From: Bin5 sp022821545
GTDB taxonomy: Bacteria; Chloroflexota; Anaerolineae; Caldilineales; Caldilineaceae
Direction of reading: 5' to 3'
Assembly: GCA_963664085.2 (NCBI GenBank)
Contig: CAXXLO010000002.1
Location: 2,852,001 to 2,916,000 of the forward strand
Length of the DNA stretch: 64,000 bases
The translations under genes and the position numbers were made by a program. Under the pieces are notes generated by a model, which had not been told where the DNA came from, did no database searches, and saw nothing but the letters and a program-made list of their open reading frames with translations. The first letter of the stretch is position 1. Every line of letters begins with the position of its first letter. Shown here piece after piece: positions 17,265-26,288 of the stretch.

Positions 17265-18254
17265 TCACTGCGCCTCCATACGAATACGCGGGTCGAGGAC
17301 GGCCAGCAGCAGGTCCGAGATCAACGTGCCGACCACGGTCAACACACTGAGCATCATCAGAAAGCTGGCCGCCAGGTACATGTCCTGGGTCATCAGCGCC
17401 CCCAGCAGCATGGGCCCGGTGGTCGGCAGGCTCAGGACGACCGAGACAATCGTTGCGCCCGAAATCAGATTGGGCAGCGTCCAGCCGACCGTGCTGACGA
17501 AGGGGTTGAGGGCGACCCGTACAGGATATTTTCGCACCAGCACGCGTTCCCTCAGCCCCTTGGCGCGTGCGGTTTCGACATAGGGCTTGTTCAGCTCGTC
17601 GAGCAGGTTGGCCCGCATCGTGCGGATCATCTCGGCGGTGCCGGCGGTGCCCAGGATGATCAGAGGCAGCCAGAGGTGGGTGATCATGTCGAGGAACTTG
17701 GCCAGGCTCCACGGCGCCGCCCGGTACTCCTGGGAAAAGAGCCCGCTCAGTCTCAGGCCGAACTGGTCGAAGGCGTACCACATGATCACGAGGGCGATCA
17801 GGAAATTGGGCAGCCCCAGACCGATGAAGCCCAGAGTGGTGAAGATGTAGTCGCCCATCGAATACTGGTTGACCGCGGAATAGACGCCGATCAGAAAGCC
17901 GACGACCCAGGTGAAGAGGATGGTCGAAATGCTGATGAAGAAGGTCAGGGCCAGCCGCTCCCAGATAAGCTGCTCCACCGGCACATTCCATTCGAAGGAG
18001 AAGCCAAAGTTGCCGCGCAGGATATTGGTCAGCCACTGCAGGTAACGCAGGGGGGCGGGCTTGTCGAGGCCGAACTGCTTGCGCAACGCCTCCAAGCGTT
18101 CCTGGTCGACGGGATCTCCCCCCGCGGCGAGGTTGGCCGCGTAGGCGTCCAGGTAGTCGCCCGGGGGCAATTCGATCACGAGGAAGGTGACGATGGTGAT
18201 AAAAAAGAGCGTCGGTATCAGAAGCAGGATTCTGCGAACGATGAACGCGATCAT
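17265..18254 (-). CDS. oligopeptide-type ABC transporter permease (DppB/OppB-like), minus-strand copy
   Basis: 329 residues when started at ATG 18254 (MIAFIVRRILLLIPTLFFI). The family always starts close to this membrane helix, so the 29 extra upstream codons are rejected. Motifs: LRKQFGLDKPAPLRYLQWL, the EAA-type loop NKPYVETARAKGLRERVLVRKYPVRVALNP, and DLLLAVLDPRIRMEAQ at the C-terminus. It is closely related to the plus-strand protein at 18507-19493, which shares the PPGDY/F, LLDEL and LGNI-type segments. It forms a permease pair with the downstream DppC-like gene. Confidence 0.92.
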   Translation of the reverse strand: MIAFIVRRILLLIPTLFFITIVTFLVIELPPGDYLDAYAANLAAGGDPVDQERLEALRKQFGLDKPAPLRYLQWLTNILRGNFGFSFEWNVPVEQLIWERLALTFFISISTILFTWVVGFLIGVYSAVNQYSMGDYIFTTLGFIGLGLPNFLIALVIMWYAFDQFGLRLSGLFSQEYRAAPWSLAKFLDMITHLWLPLIILGTAGTAEMIRTMRANLLDELNKPYVETARAKGLRERVLVRKYPVRVALNPFVSTVGWTLPNLISGATIVSVVLSLPTTGPMLLGALMTQDMYLAASFLMMLSVLTVVGTLISDLLLAVLDPRIRMEAQ

Positions 18255-18311
18255 TTCGCCTCTGACTCTGTGTGCCGGTCGGACGAGCTTGCAGTGCGCG
18301 GGGCGGTTGGC

Positions 18312-18341
18312 ATTATATATGTTGTGGAATGGGAAAAGCAA
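18312..18341 (-). promoter_or_regulatory. candidate promoter for the minus-strand permease pair
   Basis: On the minus strand TTGCTT (18336-18341) and TATAAT (18312-18317) are separated by 18 bp, 58 bp upstream of the DppB-like start. Confidence 0.5.
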
Positions 18342-18398
18342 ACGGGTCGTCCCGGCGGCGTGCAGCCTGAATGGTCCGGCTTGTAAGGGATCGCGCGT

Positions 18399-18426
18399 TT
18401 GACAACCGGCTAAAGTTCCCTATAAT
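18399..18426 (+). promoter_or_regulatory. near-consensus sigma70 promoter for the plus-strand oligopeptide operon
   Basis: TTGACA (18399-18404) and TATAAT (18421-18426) are both perfect consensus boxes with a 16-bp spacer, 80 bp upstream of the first permease gene. This is the clearest promoter in the window and would give high expression of the genes from 18507 onward. Confidence 0.7.
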
Positions 18427-18506
18427 GCAGGCACCGGCAGCCGAATGGGCCGGTCGCAGTCCTCAGAACTGACTCCTAATCCACTGACTCCTGATCGATT
18501 GCAAAC

Positions 18507-19493
18507 ATGTGGGCATTTATCCTTCGTCGCGTCCTGCTGATGGCGCCTACCCTGCTTGTCGTCTCTGTCATCTCTTTCGTGATCATTGAGGCGCCGCCGG
18601 GTGATTTCATGGACTCCTATGTGAATGCGCTGTTGCAGGAGCAGGAGGCGGTCGACCCGGCTGAAATCGAATCGCTGCGCAAGCGCTACGGACTGGATTC
18701 GCCCACCTACGTTCGCTATTTTCGCTGGCTCGGCAACATCATGCAGGGCAACCTGGGCCGCTCGCTGGAATGGAATCAGCCCGTAAGCAAGCTGATCGCC
18801 GACCGTTTGCCCTGGAGCCTTGCCATCTCGGTCGCCTCCTTTTTCCTTGCGTACGCAATCGCGATCCCGATCGGCCTCTATTCCGCCACCCGTCAATACT
18901 CGGTCGGGGACTATTTCTTCACTCTGATCGGTTTCATTGGACTGGCAACGCCAAACTTTCTTCTCGCCCTCCTGATCTTGTGGTACTACTTCGTCGCCAC
19001 CGGCAACGTGGCCGTCGGACTCTTTTCTGACGAATATCTGATCGCGCCCTGGAGTTTCGCCAAGTTCATCGATCTCCTGAAGCATCTGTGGCTGCCGGCA
19101 CTGGTTGTGGGGACAGCCGGCACCGCGGGCCTGATCCGGGTGATGCGCGCCAACCTTCTGGATGAACTGGAGCGGCCCTATGTGATGGTCGCCCGCTCCA
19201 AAGGGCTGTCCGAGGGCAAGCTGCTCGTCAAATACCCGTTCCGTATCGCAATGAACCCAGTCGCCAGCACGATAGGCTGGACGCTGCCGACCCTGGTGAA
19301 CGGTGAACTTCTGGCTTCACTCGTACTGGGTCTGCCCACAATCGCGCCGCTTTTTGTGGGCGCGCTGCTGAGCCAGGACATGTTTCTGGCAGGAAGTGTG
19401 GTTATGATTCTGAGCACACTCACGCTGGTGGGCACTCTGCTTTCCGATATCGTGCTCGCATGGCTCGATCCCCGCATTCGCGGCGCCATCTGA
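18507..19493 (+). CDS. oligopeptide-type ABC transporter permease (DppB/OppB-like), plus-strand copy
   Basis: 328 residues with six predicted membrane segments, starting MWAFILRRVLLMAPTLLVV. LRKRYGLDSPTYVRYFRWL and the EAA loop ERPYVMVARSKGLSEGKLLVKYPFRIAMNP match the DppB family, and the protein ends LAWLDPRIRGAI. The ribosome site is weak, but the start is fixed by the first membrane helix. It is the first gene of an operon encoding two permeases, two ATPases and a binding lipoprotein, with a consensus promoter upstream. It is a paralogue of the divergent minus-strand permease. Confidence 0.93.
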   Translation: MWAFILRRVLLMAPTLLVVSVISFVIIEAPPGDFMDSYVNALLQEQEAVDPAEIESLRKRYGLDSPTYVRYFRWLGNIMQGNLGRSLEWNQPVSKLIADRLPWSLAISVASFFLAYAIAIPIGLYSATRQYSVGDYFFTLIGFIGLATPNFLLALLILWYYFVATGNVAVGLFSDEYLIAPWSFAKFIDLLKHLWLPALVVGTAGTAGLIRVMRANLLDELERPYVMVARSKGLSEGKLLVKYPFRIAMNPVASTIGWTLPTLVNGELLASLVLGLPTIAPLFVGALLSQDMFLAGSVVMILSTLTLVGTLLSDIVLAWLDPRIRGAI

Positions 19494-19540
19494 GTATGAA
19501 GCCCGGCTGGGGAAGGCCTTCATACTCGGCCTTCATACTC
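19492..19540 (+). repeat. intercistronic inverted repeat with alternative stems
   Basis: GAGTATGAAG (19492-19501, overlapping the permease stop) can pair with either of two CTTCATACTC copies (19518-19527 and 19531-19540). There is no T-run. It may stabilise or process the operon RNA between the two permease genes. Confidence 0.5.
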
Positions 19541-19575
19541 AAATGTGAAGGCCCCATTAGACTGGTAGAACTGCC

Positions 19576-20715
19576 ATGGCCGTAATTGAAGAGAAGCTCC
19601 AGACAAGCGAAAGCGGCGTTGACGCCAGCGAAGAGGACCTGTCGGTCGCTACGCAGTGGCAGCTGATCCGCTGGAAGTTCATGAGGCACAAGGTAGCGGT
19701 CGTTTCGCTGGTGTTGATAGCAATCTTCTACCTGTTCGCGATCTTTGCCGAGTTCCTCTCTCCCTACGACCCCGCCCATCATGACACAGACTATATGTTC
19801 ATGCCTCCGCAGCGGCTGCGGTTTTTCGACGACGGCAAGTTTCAGCTGCGCCCCTTTGTCTACGGCATGACCTCCAAGATGGACGAAAACACCTTCAGGA
19901 CGACCTGGGACCTGGATACAACCCAAAAATTCCCTGTCAAGCTGTTCGTACGCGGCCATACATATAAGTTATGGGGCCTGTTCGAGAGCAACATCCACCT
20001 CGTCGGCGTTGAGGAGGGGACGTTCTTCCTGATCGGCACCGACAAGATGGGGCGCGACCTTCTCTCGCGCATAATCTTCGGCGGCCGCATCTCTTTGTCG
20101 GTCGGCCTGCTGGGCATCGCCATCAGTTTCGTGATCGGCGTAATAATGGGCGGGTTCTCCGGCTATTTCGGCGGCGTCACCGACCTGGTCATCCAGCGGA
20201 TCATCGAGTTTCTGCGCTCGATTCCTACTCTGCCGCTGTGGATGGCGCTGAGCGTGGCTCTGCCGCCAACCTGGACGGTCGTGCAGATCTATTTCGGCAT
20301 CGTCGTCATTCTCTCGCTGGTCGGCTGGACGGGGCTGGCGCGCGTGGTGCGGGGCAAGTTCATGTCCTTGCGGGAGGAGGAGTATGTGATGGCCGCCCAG
20401 CTCAACGGCTCGAACGAGGCGCGGGTGATCTTCAAGCACATGCTGCCCTCCTTCACGAGTCACATCATCGCATCGCTGACCCTGAGCGTCCCCGGCATGA
20501 TTCTCGGAGAGACGGCGCTCAGTTTTATCGGGCTGGGCCTGCAAAATCCGGCCATCAGCTGGGGCGTGCTGCTTAAGGACGCACAGCGGATCATCGTGCT
20601 GGCTGACTCGCCCTGGCTGCTGTCACCGGGGCTGTTCGTCATCATCGCCATACTCTGCTTCAACTTTGTCGGCGACGGTCTGCGCGACGCCGCCGACCCC
20701 TATTCATCGATTTAG
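19576..20715 (+). CDS. oligopeptide-type ABC transporter permease (DppC/OppC-like), plus-strand copy
   Basis: 379 residues. The cytoplasmic N-terminus, the first membrane segment (VVSLVLIAIFYLFAIFAEF), a periplasmic insert of about 100 residues that contains PPQRLRFFDDGKF, IGTDKMGRDLLSRI, the EAA loop LREEEYVMAAQLNGSNEARVIFKHM and the DGLRDAADPYSSI ending identify a DppC-type permease. The long insert is shared with the minus-strand paralogue and distinguishes both from short E. coli-type DppC proteins. It pairs with the permease encoded 82 bp upstream. Confidence 0.93.
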   Translation: MAVIEEKLQTSESGVDASEEDLSVATQWQLIRWKFMRHKVAVVSLVLIAIFYLFAIFAEFLSPYDPAHHDTDYMFMPPQRLRFFDDGKFQLRPFVYGMTSKMDENTFRTTWDLDTTQKFPVKLFVRGHTYKLWGLFESNIHLVGVEEGTFFLIGTDKMGRDLLSRIIFGGRISLSVGLLGIAISFVIGVIMGGFSGYFGGVTDLVIQRIIEFLRSIPTLPLWMALSVALPPTWTVVQIYFGIVVILSLVGWTGLARVVRGKFMSLREEEYVMAAQLNGSNEARVIFKHMLPSFTSHIIASLTLSVPGMILGETALSFIGLGLQNPAISWGVLLKDAQRIIVLADSPWLLSPGLFVIIAILCFNFVGDGLRDAADPYSSI

Positions 20716-20735
20716 ACGGACCGCGGACCTGTCAA

Positions 20736-21737
20736 ATGACCCAAGCGCCGCTCCTGCTAAGCGTAGATAATCTGGCCACACACTTCTTCTCCCAAGAGGG
20801 GATCCTGGAAGCCGTCGACGGCGTGTCCTTCGACATTCACGCGGGCGAGGCCCTGGGCATCGCCGGTGAGAGCGGCTGCGGCAAGAGTGTCACCGCCCAA
20901 TCGATCCTGAGAATCGTGCCGGGGAACGGCAAGATCGTTATGGGAGAGATTTCGCTGTTCAAGAACGGCGAGTCGGTCGACCTGGTGCAATTGGACGATC
21001 GCGGGCAGGAGATCCGCCAGATCCGGGGCGGGGAGATCGCCATGGTCTTCCAGGAGCCGATGGCGGCCTTCAGCATGGTCTACACGATCGGGAATCAGAT
21101 TACCGAGGTGATTCGCCTGCACCAGGACTGCAGTCAGAGCGAGGCGCGGGAGCGGGCAATCGAGATGCTGGGGCGCGTGGGAATGCCCAAGCCGGAGCAG
21201 ACGATTGACGCATACCCCTTCGCCCTGAGCGGCGGCATGCGCCAACGGGCAATGATTGCCATGGCCCTTTCCTGCCATCCGGCTCTCCTGATTGCGGACG
21301 AACCGACAACGGCGGTGGATGTGACGATTCAGGCGCAGGTCCTGGAGTTGATGAAGGACCTGCAGCGGGACATGGGAATGGCGTTGATCGTCATCACGCA
21401 TGACCTGGCGGTCATCTCCGAACTGTGCAATCGGGTCATGATCATGTACCTGGGCAAGGATGTGGAGAGCGCGCCGGCCGACGTCATTTTTCGCGAGCCG
21501 AAGCATCCATACACTGTGGGCCTGCTGCGCTCGGTGCCGGAGCTGGGGGAAGGCCACAGCCAGGAGCTCGACCCCATCACCGGATCCGTTCCCAGCCCCT
21601 ATCGCCGACCGGCGGGGTGTCCCTTCCATCCACGCTGCCCGGAGTTCATTCCCGACGTGTGCGACGTCCACCTGCCGCCCCAGGTCGAGCTGGCGGGAGG
21701 ACATCGCGTCCGCTGTCATCTGTATGTCCAGGACTGA
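20736..21737 (+). CDS. oligopeptide ABC transporter ATP-binding protein (OppD/DppD-like)
   Basis: 333 residues. Walker A GESGCGKSVT is near residues 45-53, the Q-loop in AMVFQEPM, the signature LSGGMRQRAMIAMAL near 164, and Walker B LLIADEPTTAVD near 185, followed by the H-loop VITHDLAV. The C-terminus carries the Cys-containing CPFHPRCPEFIPDVC segment of the Opp/Dpp ATPases, which binds a cofactor in some relatives. With the OppF-like protein it would energise the plus-strand permease pair and possibly the divergent pair too. It starts 21 bp after the DppC stop. Confidence 0.95.
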   Translation: MTQAPLLLSVDNLATHFFSQEGILEAVDGVSFDIHAGEALGIAGESGCGKSVTAQSILRIVPGNGKIVMGEISLFKNGESVDLVQLDDRGQEIRQIRGGEIAMVFQEPMAAFSMVYTIGNQITEVIRLHQDCSQSEARERAIEMLGRVGMPKPEQTIDAYPFALSGGMRQRAMIAMALSCHPALLIADEPTTAVDVTIQAQVLELMKDLQRDMGMALIVITHDLAVISELCNRVMIMYLGKDVESAPADVIFREPKHPYTVGLLRSVPELGEGHSQELDPITGSVPSPYRRPAGCPFHPRCPEFIPDVCDVHLPPQVELAGGHRVRCHLYVQD

Positions 21738-21741
21738 AATC

Positions 21742-22872
21742 ATGGCACAAGCAGATGCTGTTCAGAGCGATGTGAACGCTGCCCTCCAGGCCCCGGACGA
21801 CCCTCCCCGCGGGGCAGACGGCAGCCATCCCGCCAGTTCCGACAGTGTTCTCGTCGTCAATGAACTACGCAAGTACTTCCCCGTACTGCGCGGCTTTTTC
21901 CGGCGCCAGGTCGGCGAGGTGAAGGCGGTGGATGACGTCAGCTTTCACGTCGCTCGAGGCGAGACGCTGGCGCTGGTCGGGGAAAGCGGCTGCGGCAAGA
22001 CCACGACCGGCCGTTGCGTGATGAGGGCGATTGAGCCTTCCGGCGGTTCCGTCCTGTTCCGCAAACGCGACGGAGAAGAGATCGAGATCACCGCACTGAC
22101 CAAGTCAGATTTGCGCTCGGTGCAGCAACATATGGGAATGATATTCCAGGATCCCTTCTCCTCGCTCAACCCGCGTCTTACGGTCCTTGAGATCATCGGC
22201 GAGCCCTTTGTCACGCGCAAGTTGATCGGAAGCCGCCGCGAACTGGAAGAAAGGGTGGCCCAGCTTCTGCGCAGCGTTCGCCTGGATCCCACCTACATGC
22301 GGCGCTATCCCCATGCCTTCAGCGGCGGCCAGCGGCAGCGAATCGCGATCGCCCGCGCCCTGGCCCTGGACCCCGACTTCGTCGTCGCCGACGAACCGGT
22401 TTCGGCGCTGGACGTCTCCGTTCAGGCCCAGATTCTCAGCCTGCTCAAAGAACTGCAGACGGAACTCCATCTCACTTATCTGTTCATTACCCATAACCTT
22501 TCCGTTGTTGAATACCTGAGCGACAGGGTCTCGGTGATGTATGTCGGCCAGATCGTGGAGCTGGGACGCACCGATTCGATCTTCCGGCGGCCCCGGCATC
22601 CCTATACCGAAGCCCTGCTGTCGGCAGTGCCCGTGGTAGAAACGGGGAAGGCGGACCGGCGCCGGGAGCGAATCATTCTGGAGGGCGACGTGGCCGACCC
22701 GTCCAATGTGCCTTCAGGCTGCACGTTTCATCCCCGCTGTCCTTATGTCCAGGACATTTGCCGCGTCGAGGAGCCCCGGCTGGTCGATCTGGCGGGGGCG
22801 AACGGCAGCCAGCCCCACTTCGTGCGCTGTCACTTCGCGGAGGAGCTGGACCTGCAAGGCGTTCGCAGCTGA
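21742..22872 (+). CDS. oligopeptide ABC transporter ATP-binding protein (OppF/DppF-like)
   Basis: 376 residues from ATG 21742, four bases after the OppD-like stop; a longer in-frame extension into the preceding gene is rejected. An unusual 35-residue Ala/Pro-rich leader precedes LVVNELRKYFPVLRGFFRR. Walker A GESGCGKTTTGR is near residue 79, signature FSGGQRQRIAIARAL near 193, Walker B FVVADEPVSALD near 213, and the C-terminal Cys segment is CTFHPRCPYVQDIC. It forms the heterodimeric ATPase with the OppD-like protein. Confidence 0.95.
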   Translation: MAQADAVQSDVNAALQAPDDPPRGADGSHPASSDSVLVVNELRKYFPVLRGFFRRQVGEVKAVDDVSFHVARGETLALVGESGCGKTTTGRCVMRAIEPSGGSVLFRKRDGEEIEITALTKSDLRSVQQHMGMIFQDPFSSLNPRLTVLEIIGEPFVTRKLIGSRRELEERVAQLLRSVRLDPTYMRRYPHAFSGGQRQRIAIARALALDPDFVVADEPVSALDVSVQAQILSLLKELQTELHLTYLFITHNLSVVEYLSDRVSVMYVGQIVELGRTDSIFRRPRHPYTEALLSAVPVVETGKADRRRERIILEGDVADPSNVPSGCTFHPRCPYVQDICRVEEPRLVDLAGANGSQPHFVRCHFAEELDLQGVRS

Positions 22873-23041
22873 CGGCAGTGATCGACTGCGGGTTCCGTTA
22901 GCGAGGCAACTTGCAGCCTGACGACATCGTCTTTCTTCTTTTCTCCAGCGGCAAGAGGTCAATCAAAGAATCAGGAGGCGCGAATTTCACAAAATGACTG
23001 AGTTTCGCAATCGTTATTTTTCACGCAAAAGGAGCAATATT

Positions 23042-25171
23042 GTGTCCCGTCGCAAACGTCCCTTCCGGAGCGGTGGCGTCTCCGCCGGCGCCAGGCTGGC
23101 GAAAGGCGTCTCCAGGCTCGTCCCCATCCTGATCATCCTTTCCTTGCTGCTGGCCGCATGCGGCGCCGCCGACGAACCGGCCGCCAGCGAAGAGGCCGCG
23201 CCTGCGGCTGAAGAATCCGCGCCCGCCGCTGAGTCATCTTCGTCAGAGGCGGCCACAATCACAGGCCCCGTGCTCTCCGACCCGCCCGCCGGCGCAGGTG
23301 AGCGAGAAGTACAGAGCGAAGTCTACAACACGCCTGCCGACGCCGGAGGGATCGACTCTTACCAGGAGGCGCCGGCACTCGCGGAGATGGTCGCCAGCGG
23401 CAGCCTGCCCCCTGTCGAGGAACGGCTACCGGTCAACCCGATTGTCATCAAGCCTGAAGAGGCGGTTGGCAAGTATGGCGGCGCGCTGCGCAAGACCGTC
23501 GGCGGTCAGCGCGCGATGGGAGAGATGGGATGGTGGGTGATAGAGCCCCTGACTCTCCATTCGCCCAAGGGCGTGATCGTTCCCAACGTGGCCGAAGGCT
23601 GGTCGTGGAACGACGACCATACGCAGCTGACCATCAACCTGCGAAAAGGCATCAAGTGGAGCGACGGTGAGCCATTCACCGCCAACGACGTCATGTTCTG
23701 GTGGGAGGATATCATCCTCAACGAGGATCTGACGCCGTCTCCGCCAACGCTGCTGAGTCGCGGGGGCGAAATGGCCGGACTGGCGATGATCGACGACTTC
23801 ACGGTCCAGTTTACGTTCGCCAAGCCCTATGCGCTCTTCCCGACCTACCTGGGAAGTTGGGGCGGGCCGCGCTCCGGACCGACAACCAGCCCGAAGCACT
23901 ACCTGTCCAAGTTCCATCCGGACTACGTAGAAATGGCCGACATTGAAGGCATGATGGACGATGGCGGCTTCGACAACTGGATGGACCTGTTCGGACAGAA
24001 GAACGGCAGCGTCAACACCGACAAGCCGAGCCTGGCAGCCTGGATTCCAACGACGGTGCCGCCGAACCCGGTCGAGGTCTATGTCCGCAACCCCTACTTC
24101 TGGAAGGTGGACACGGCCGGAAACCAACTGCCCTATATTGACGAGGTACATGAAATTCGCGTGGCCGACGCCGAAGCCGCGCTGTTGAAGACCATTGCCG
24201 GTGAACTGGACTTTGTACGCGCCCTGGGCACCGCCAACATTCCGGTCCTGTCTGAGAACCGGGAAAGCGGCGACTTCCGCTTCGCTTACGCCAACTGGAT
24301 GCCCAACGCCTACGGCAACATCATGTTCAACTACACGATCGATGACGAAGCGAAGCGGCAGTTGTATAACGACAAGAACTTCCGCCACGCTCTCTCCGTG
24401 GCCATCAACCGCGATGAGATCATCAAACTGATCTATAAGGGAGGCGTCTTCGCTTCGCAGATCGCGCCGTTGCGCGGCCCGCCGTATCATGGCGAAGATG
24501 AGCTGTTCCAGTCCTGGACCCAGCATGATCCGGACCTCGCGAACCAGATTCTGGACGAAATAGGCCTCACTGAGCGCGACGCCGAGGGCTTCAGGCTGGG
24601 ACCGACCGGAGAAGAGCTGTTGATCATCATCTCCGCGACCACTGCCTGGCCGTCGGAATCCCCCGAGTTGATGGAGCTGGTCAAGGGCTACTGGGCTGAG
24701 GTCGGCATCAATGCGACCGTGACCCCGGAGGCCGGTCAACTCTGGTACACACGGCATAACAGCGGCGAGCACGACGTGTCGGCTCGCGGCGGTCACTTCG
24801 GCGGCGGTCCGGTCCACCCAACCTTGAATGCCAATACCTTTGCGATGAGAGGCTGGCAGTGGGCACGCGACTGGGCGGCCTGGCTGGACACGGACGGCGC
24901 TGATGGCGTGGAGCCGCCGGAGGACGTGAAGCAACTGCGCGTGCTGCGCGACCAGATTCTGGGCGAACCGGACGAAGACACGCGTAACGCGTTGATGCGT
25001 GAGGTCTTTGAGATCCACATGGACAACATCTGGTCGATCGGTCTCGTCGTCGACGATCCCAAGTTCGGCCAGCTGACCAACGTGCATAACCGGCTGCGCA
25101 ACGTGGTAACCTGGTCGATCTCAGGGGAGTGGACGCCAACCATTCCCGCGCAGTGGTTCATCAACGAATAG
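23042..25171 (+). CDS. ABC transporter substrate-binding lipoprotein, family 5 (oligopeptide-type)
   Basis: About 709 residues from GTG 23042, which lies 7 nt after AAAAGGAG; an upstream ATG (22994) has its AGGAGG too far away (15 nt). A basic N-terminus leads to a hydrophobic segment and the lipobox LLAACG, then an Ala/Glu/Ser-rich linker, so the protein is membrane-tethered outside the cell. The mature part shows the family-5 pattern: GWSWNDDHTQLTINLRKGIKWSDGEPFTANDVMFW, FRHALSVAINRDEIIKLIY, and a late WTPTIPAQW. At 700 residues it is larger than DppA/OppA (about 540), which suggests a bulky or unusual ligand. It follows both ATPase genes in the operon. Confidence 0.92.
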   Translation: MSRRKRPFRSGGVSAGARLAKGVSRLVPILIILSLLLAACGAADEPAASEEAAPAAEESAPAAESSSSEAATITGPVLSDPPAGAGEREVQSEVYNTPADAGGIDSYQEAPALAEMVASGSLPPVEERLPVNPIVIKPEEAVGKYGGALRKTVGGQRAMGEMGWWVIEPLTLHSPKGVIVPNVAEGWSWNDDHTQLTINLRKGIKWSDGEPFTANDVMFWWEDIILNEDLTPSPPTLLSRGGEMAGLAMIDDFTVQFTFAKPYALFPTYLGSWGGPRSGPTTSPKHYLSKFHPDYVEMADIEGMMDDGGFDNWMDLFGQKNGSVNTDKPSLAAWIPTTVPPNPVEVYVRNPYFWKVDTAGNQLPYIDEVHEIRVADAEAALLKTIAGELDFVRALGTANIPVLSENRESGDFRFAYANWMPNAYGNIMFNYTIDDEAKRQLYNDKNFRHALSVAINRDEIIKLIYKGGVFASQIAPLRGPPYHGEDELFQSWTQHDPDLANQILDEIGLTERDAEGFRLGPTGEELLIIISATTAWPSESPELMELVKGYWAEVGINATVTPEAGQLWYTRHNSGEHDVSARGGHFGGGPVHPTLNANTFAMRGWQWARDWAAWLDTDGADGVEPPEDVKQLRVLRDQILGEPDEDTRNALMREVFEIHMDNIWSIGLVVDDPKFGQLTNVHNRLRNVVTWSISGEWTPTIPAQWFINE

Positions 25172-25266
25172 GGATTACCTATCCCGGACGCGGGCGCGCA
25201 GGCCAGTTCTCCGGACGGAACACTCGCCTTGCACGCGTCCGCTGCGGATGAGTGAATATGAAACGG

Positions 25267-25297
25267 GACAGCGGAGCCAGTTGCTGGCTCCGCTGTC
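25267..25297 (+). promoter_or_regulatory. perfect 14-bp hairpin between binding-protein and aminotransferase genes
   Basis: GACAGCGGAGCCAG (25267-25280) and CTGGCTCCGCTGTC (25284-25297) form a perfect 14-bp stem with a TTG loop. Only a short TTG follows, so it may be a weak terminator or a 3'-end stabiliser for the binding-protein mRNA. The AAAGGAG of the next gene begins 21 bp further on. Confidence 0.6.
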
Positions 25298-25334
25298 TTG
25301 AATCCGGGGAGTTTCAGAAAGGAGCGTGGCAGGC

Positions 25335-26258
25335 ATGGAACACGACGCCAGCAAACATCTCGTCTACCTCAGCGGTGAAATGCTGCCGCCCGACCAGGCC
25401 AAAATCTCGGTCTTTGACACGGCCGTCACATTGGGCGACACGGTGACCGAATCGACGCGCACGTTCGGCCACAGGCCCTTCAAGCTGGACAGGCACATCG
25501 AACGTCTTTACAAGTCACTCAAAGTGAGCCGCATAAACGCCGGAATGGCGCCGGACGAGATGACCGCCGTCACATTGGAGGTGCTGGAGGCCAATCTGCC
25601 GCACGTGCCGGCGCATGAGGATGTCTGGATCGTGCATAATATCTCGCGCGGCATGGGCGCGGCCGCGGCCGACCCAACTCTGCAACGCTCCCCGGCCACC
25701 ATTATCATCAACACGGCGCCGATGATTCTGCGCGACTGGGCAGGCTTCTACACGGAAGGCTGCCACGCCGTGACGCCCTTTAGCCGGGCCATTCCCACAC
25801 AGGCGCTGGACGCCCGTATCAAGAACCGGAGCCGCCTCGCATATACGCTGGCCGAAGCAGAGGTCAAGCTGGTCGACCCGCAGGCGCAGAGCGTAATCCT
25901 GGATACGGACGGCAACGTTACGGAGAACAAGGGGGGCAACTTCTTCATCTGGGCCGACGGCATACTCAAGACGCCCCACGCGCGCGGCGCGCTCGCCGGC
26001 ATCTCGCGCGAGACTGTCCTGGAACTGGCCGGCGTCCTGGGCATTCCCACGCAGGTCGTCGACTTCCAGCCCTACGACATCTACACGGCAAACGAGGCTT
26101 TCTTCACCAGTACGCCCTATTGCATTATGCCGGCCACAAAGTTCAACGGCCTGCCCGTAGGAGACGGGGCAGTCGGGCCGGTGACTCTGCGGCTGCTGCA
26201 GGCATGGAGCGACCTCGCGGGCCTCGACATCGTCGCCCAGGCCCAGGGTCATCTGTAG
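25335..26258 (+). CDS. class IV PLP-dependent aminotransferase (BCAT/D-amino-acid transaminase fold)
   Basis: 307 residues from ATG 25335, 10 nt after AAAGGAG; a GTG at 25326 is too close to the ribosome site. Fold-type IV features: VYLSGEMLPPDQAKISVFD, GDTVTESTRTFGHRPFKLDRHIERL, the PLP Lys in ARIKNRSRL (K163), and NVTENKGGNFF with the Glu that contacts the PLP nitrogen (E197). EAFFTSTPYCIMPATKFNG matches the C-terminal phosphate-binding region. The family transfers amino groups between branched-chain or D-amino acids (or aminodeoxychorismate) and keto acids. It follows the oligopeptide importer genes, so it may act on an imported amino acid or amino compound. Substrate unassigned. Confidence 0.88.
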   Translation: MEHDASKHLVYLSGEMLPPDQAKISVFDTAVTLGDTVTESTRTFGHRPFKLDRHIERLYKSLKVSRINAGMAPDEMTAVTLEVLEANLPHVPAHEDVWIVHNISRGMGAAAADPTLQRSPATIIINTAPMILRDWAGFYTEGCHAVTPFSRAIPTQALDARIKNRSRLAYTLAEAEVKLVDPQAQSVILDTDGNVTENKGGNFFIWADGILKTPHARGALAGISRETVLELAGVLGIPTQVVDFQPYDIYTANEAFFTSTPYCIMPATKFNGLPVGDGAVGPVTLRLLQAWSDLAGLDIVAQAQGHL

Positions 26259-26288
26259 GTTGCAGGAGGGGAGATGAAGGGGGAAAGT

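Noticed and set aside
15161..17350. 729-codon plus-strand frame across PhyH and DppC genes
   Set aside because: It spans two recognised minus-strand genes and an intergenic gap, its composition is low-complexity Arg/Gln/Asp, and it has no motif.
23426..25087. 553-codon minus-strand frame opposite the family-5 binding protein
   Set aside because: Shadow frame; the plus-strand protein has a lipobox and family-5 motifs.
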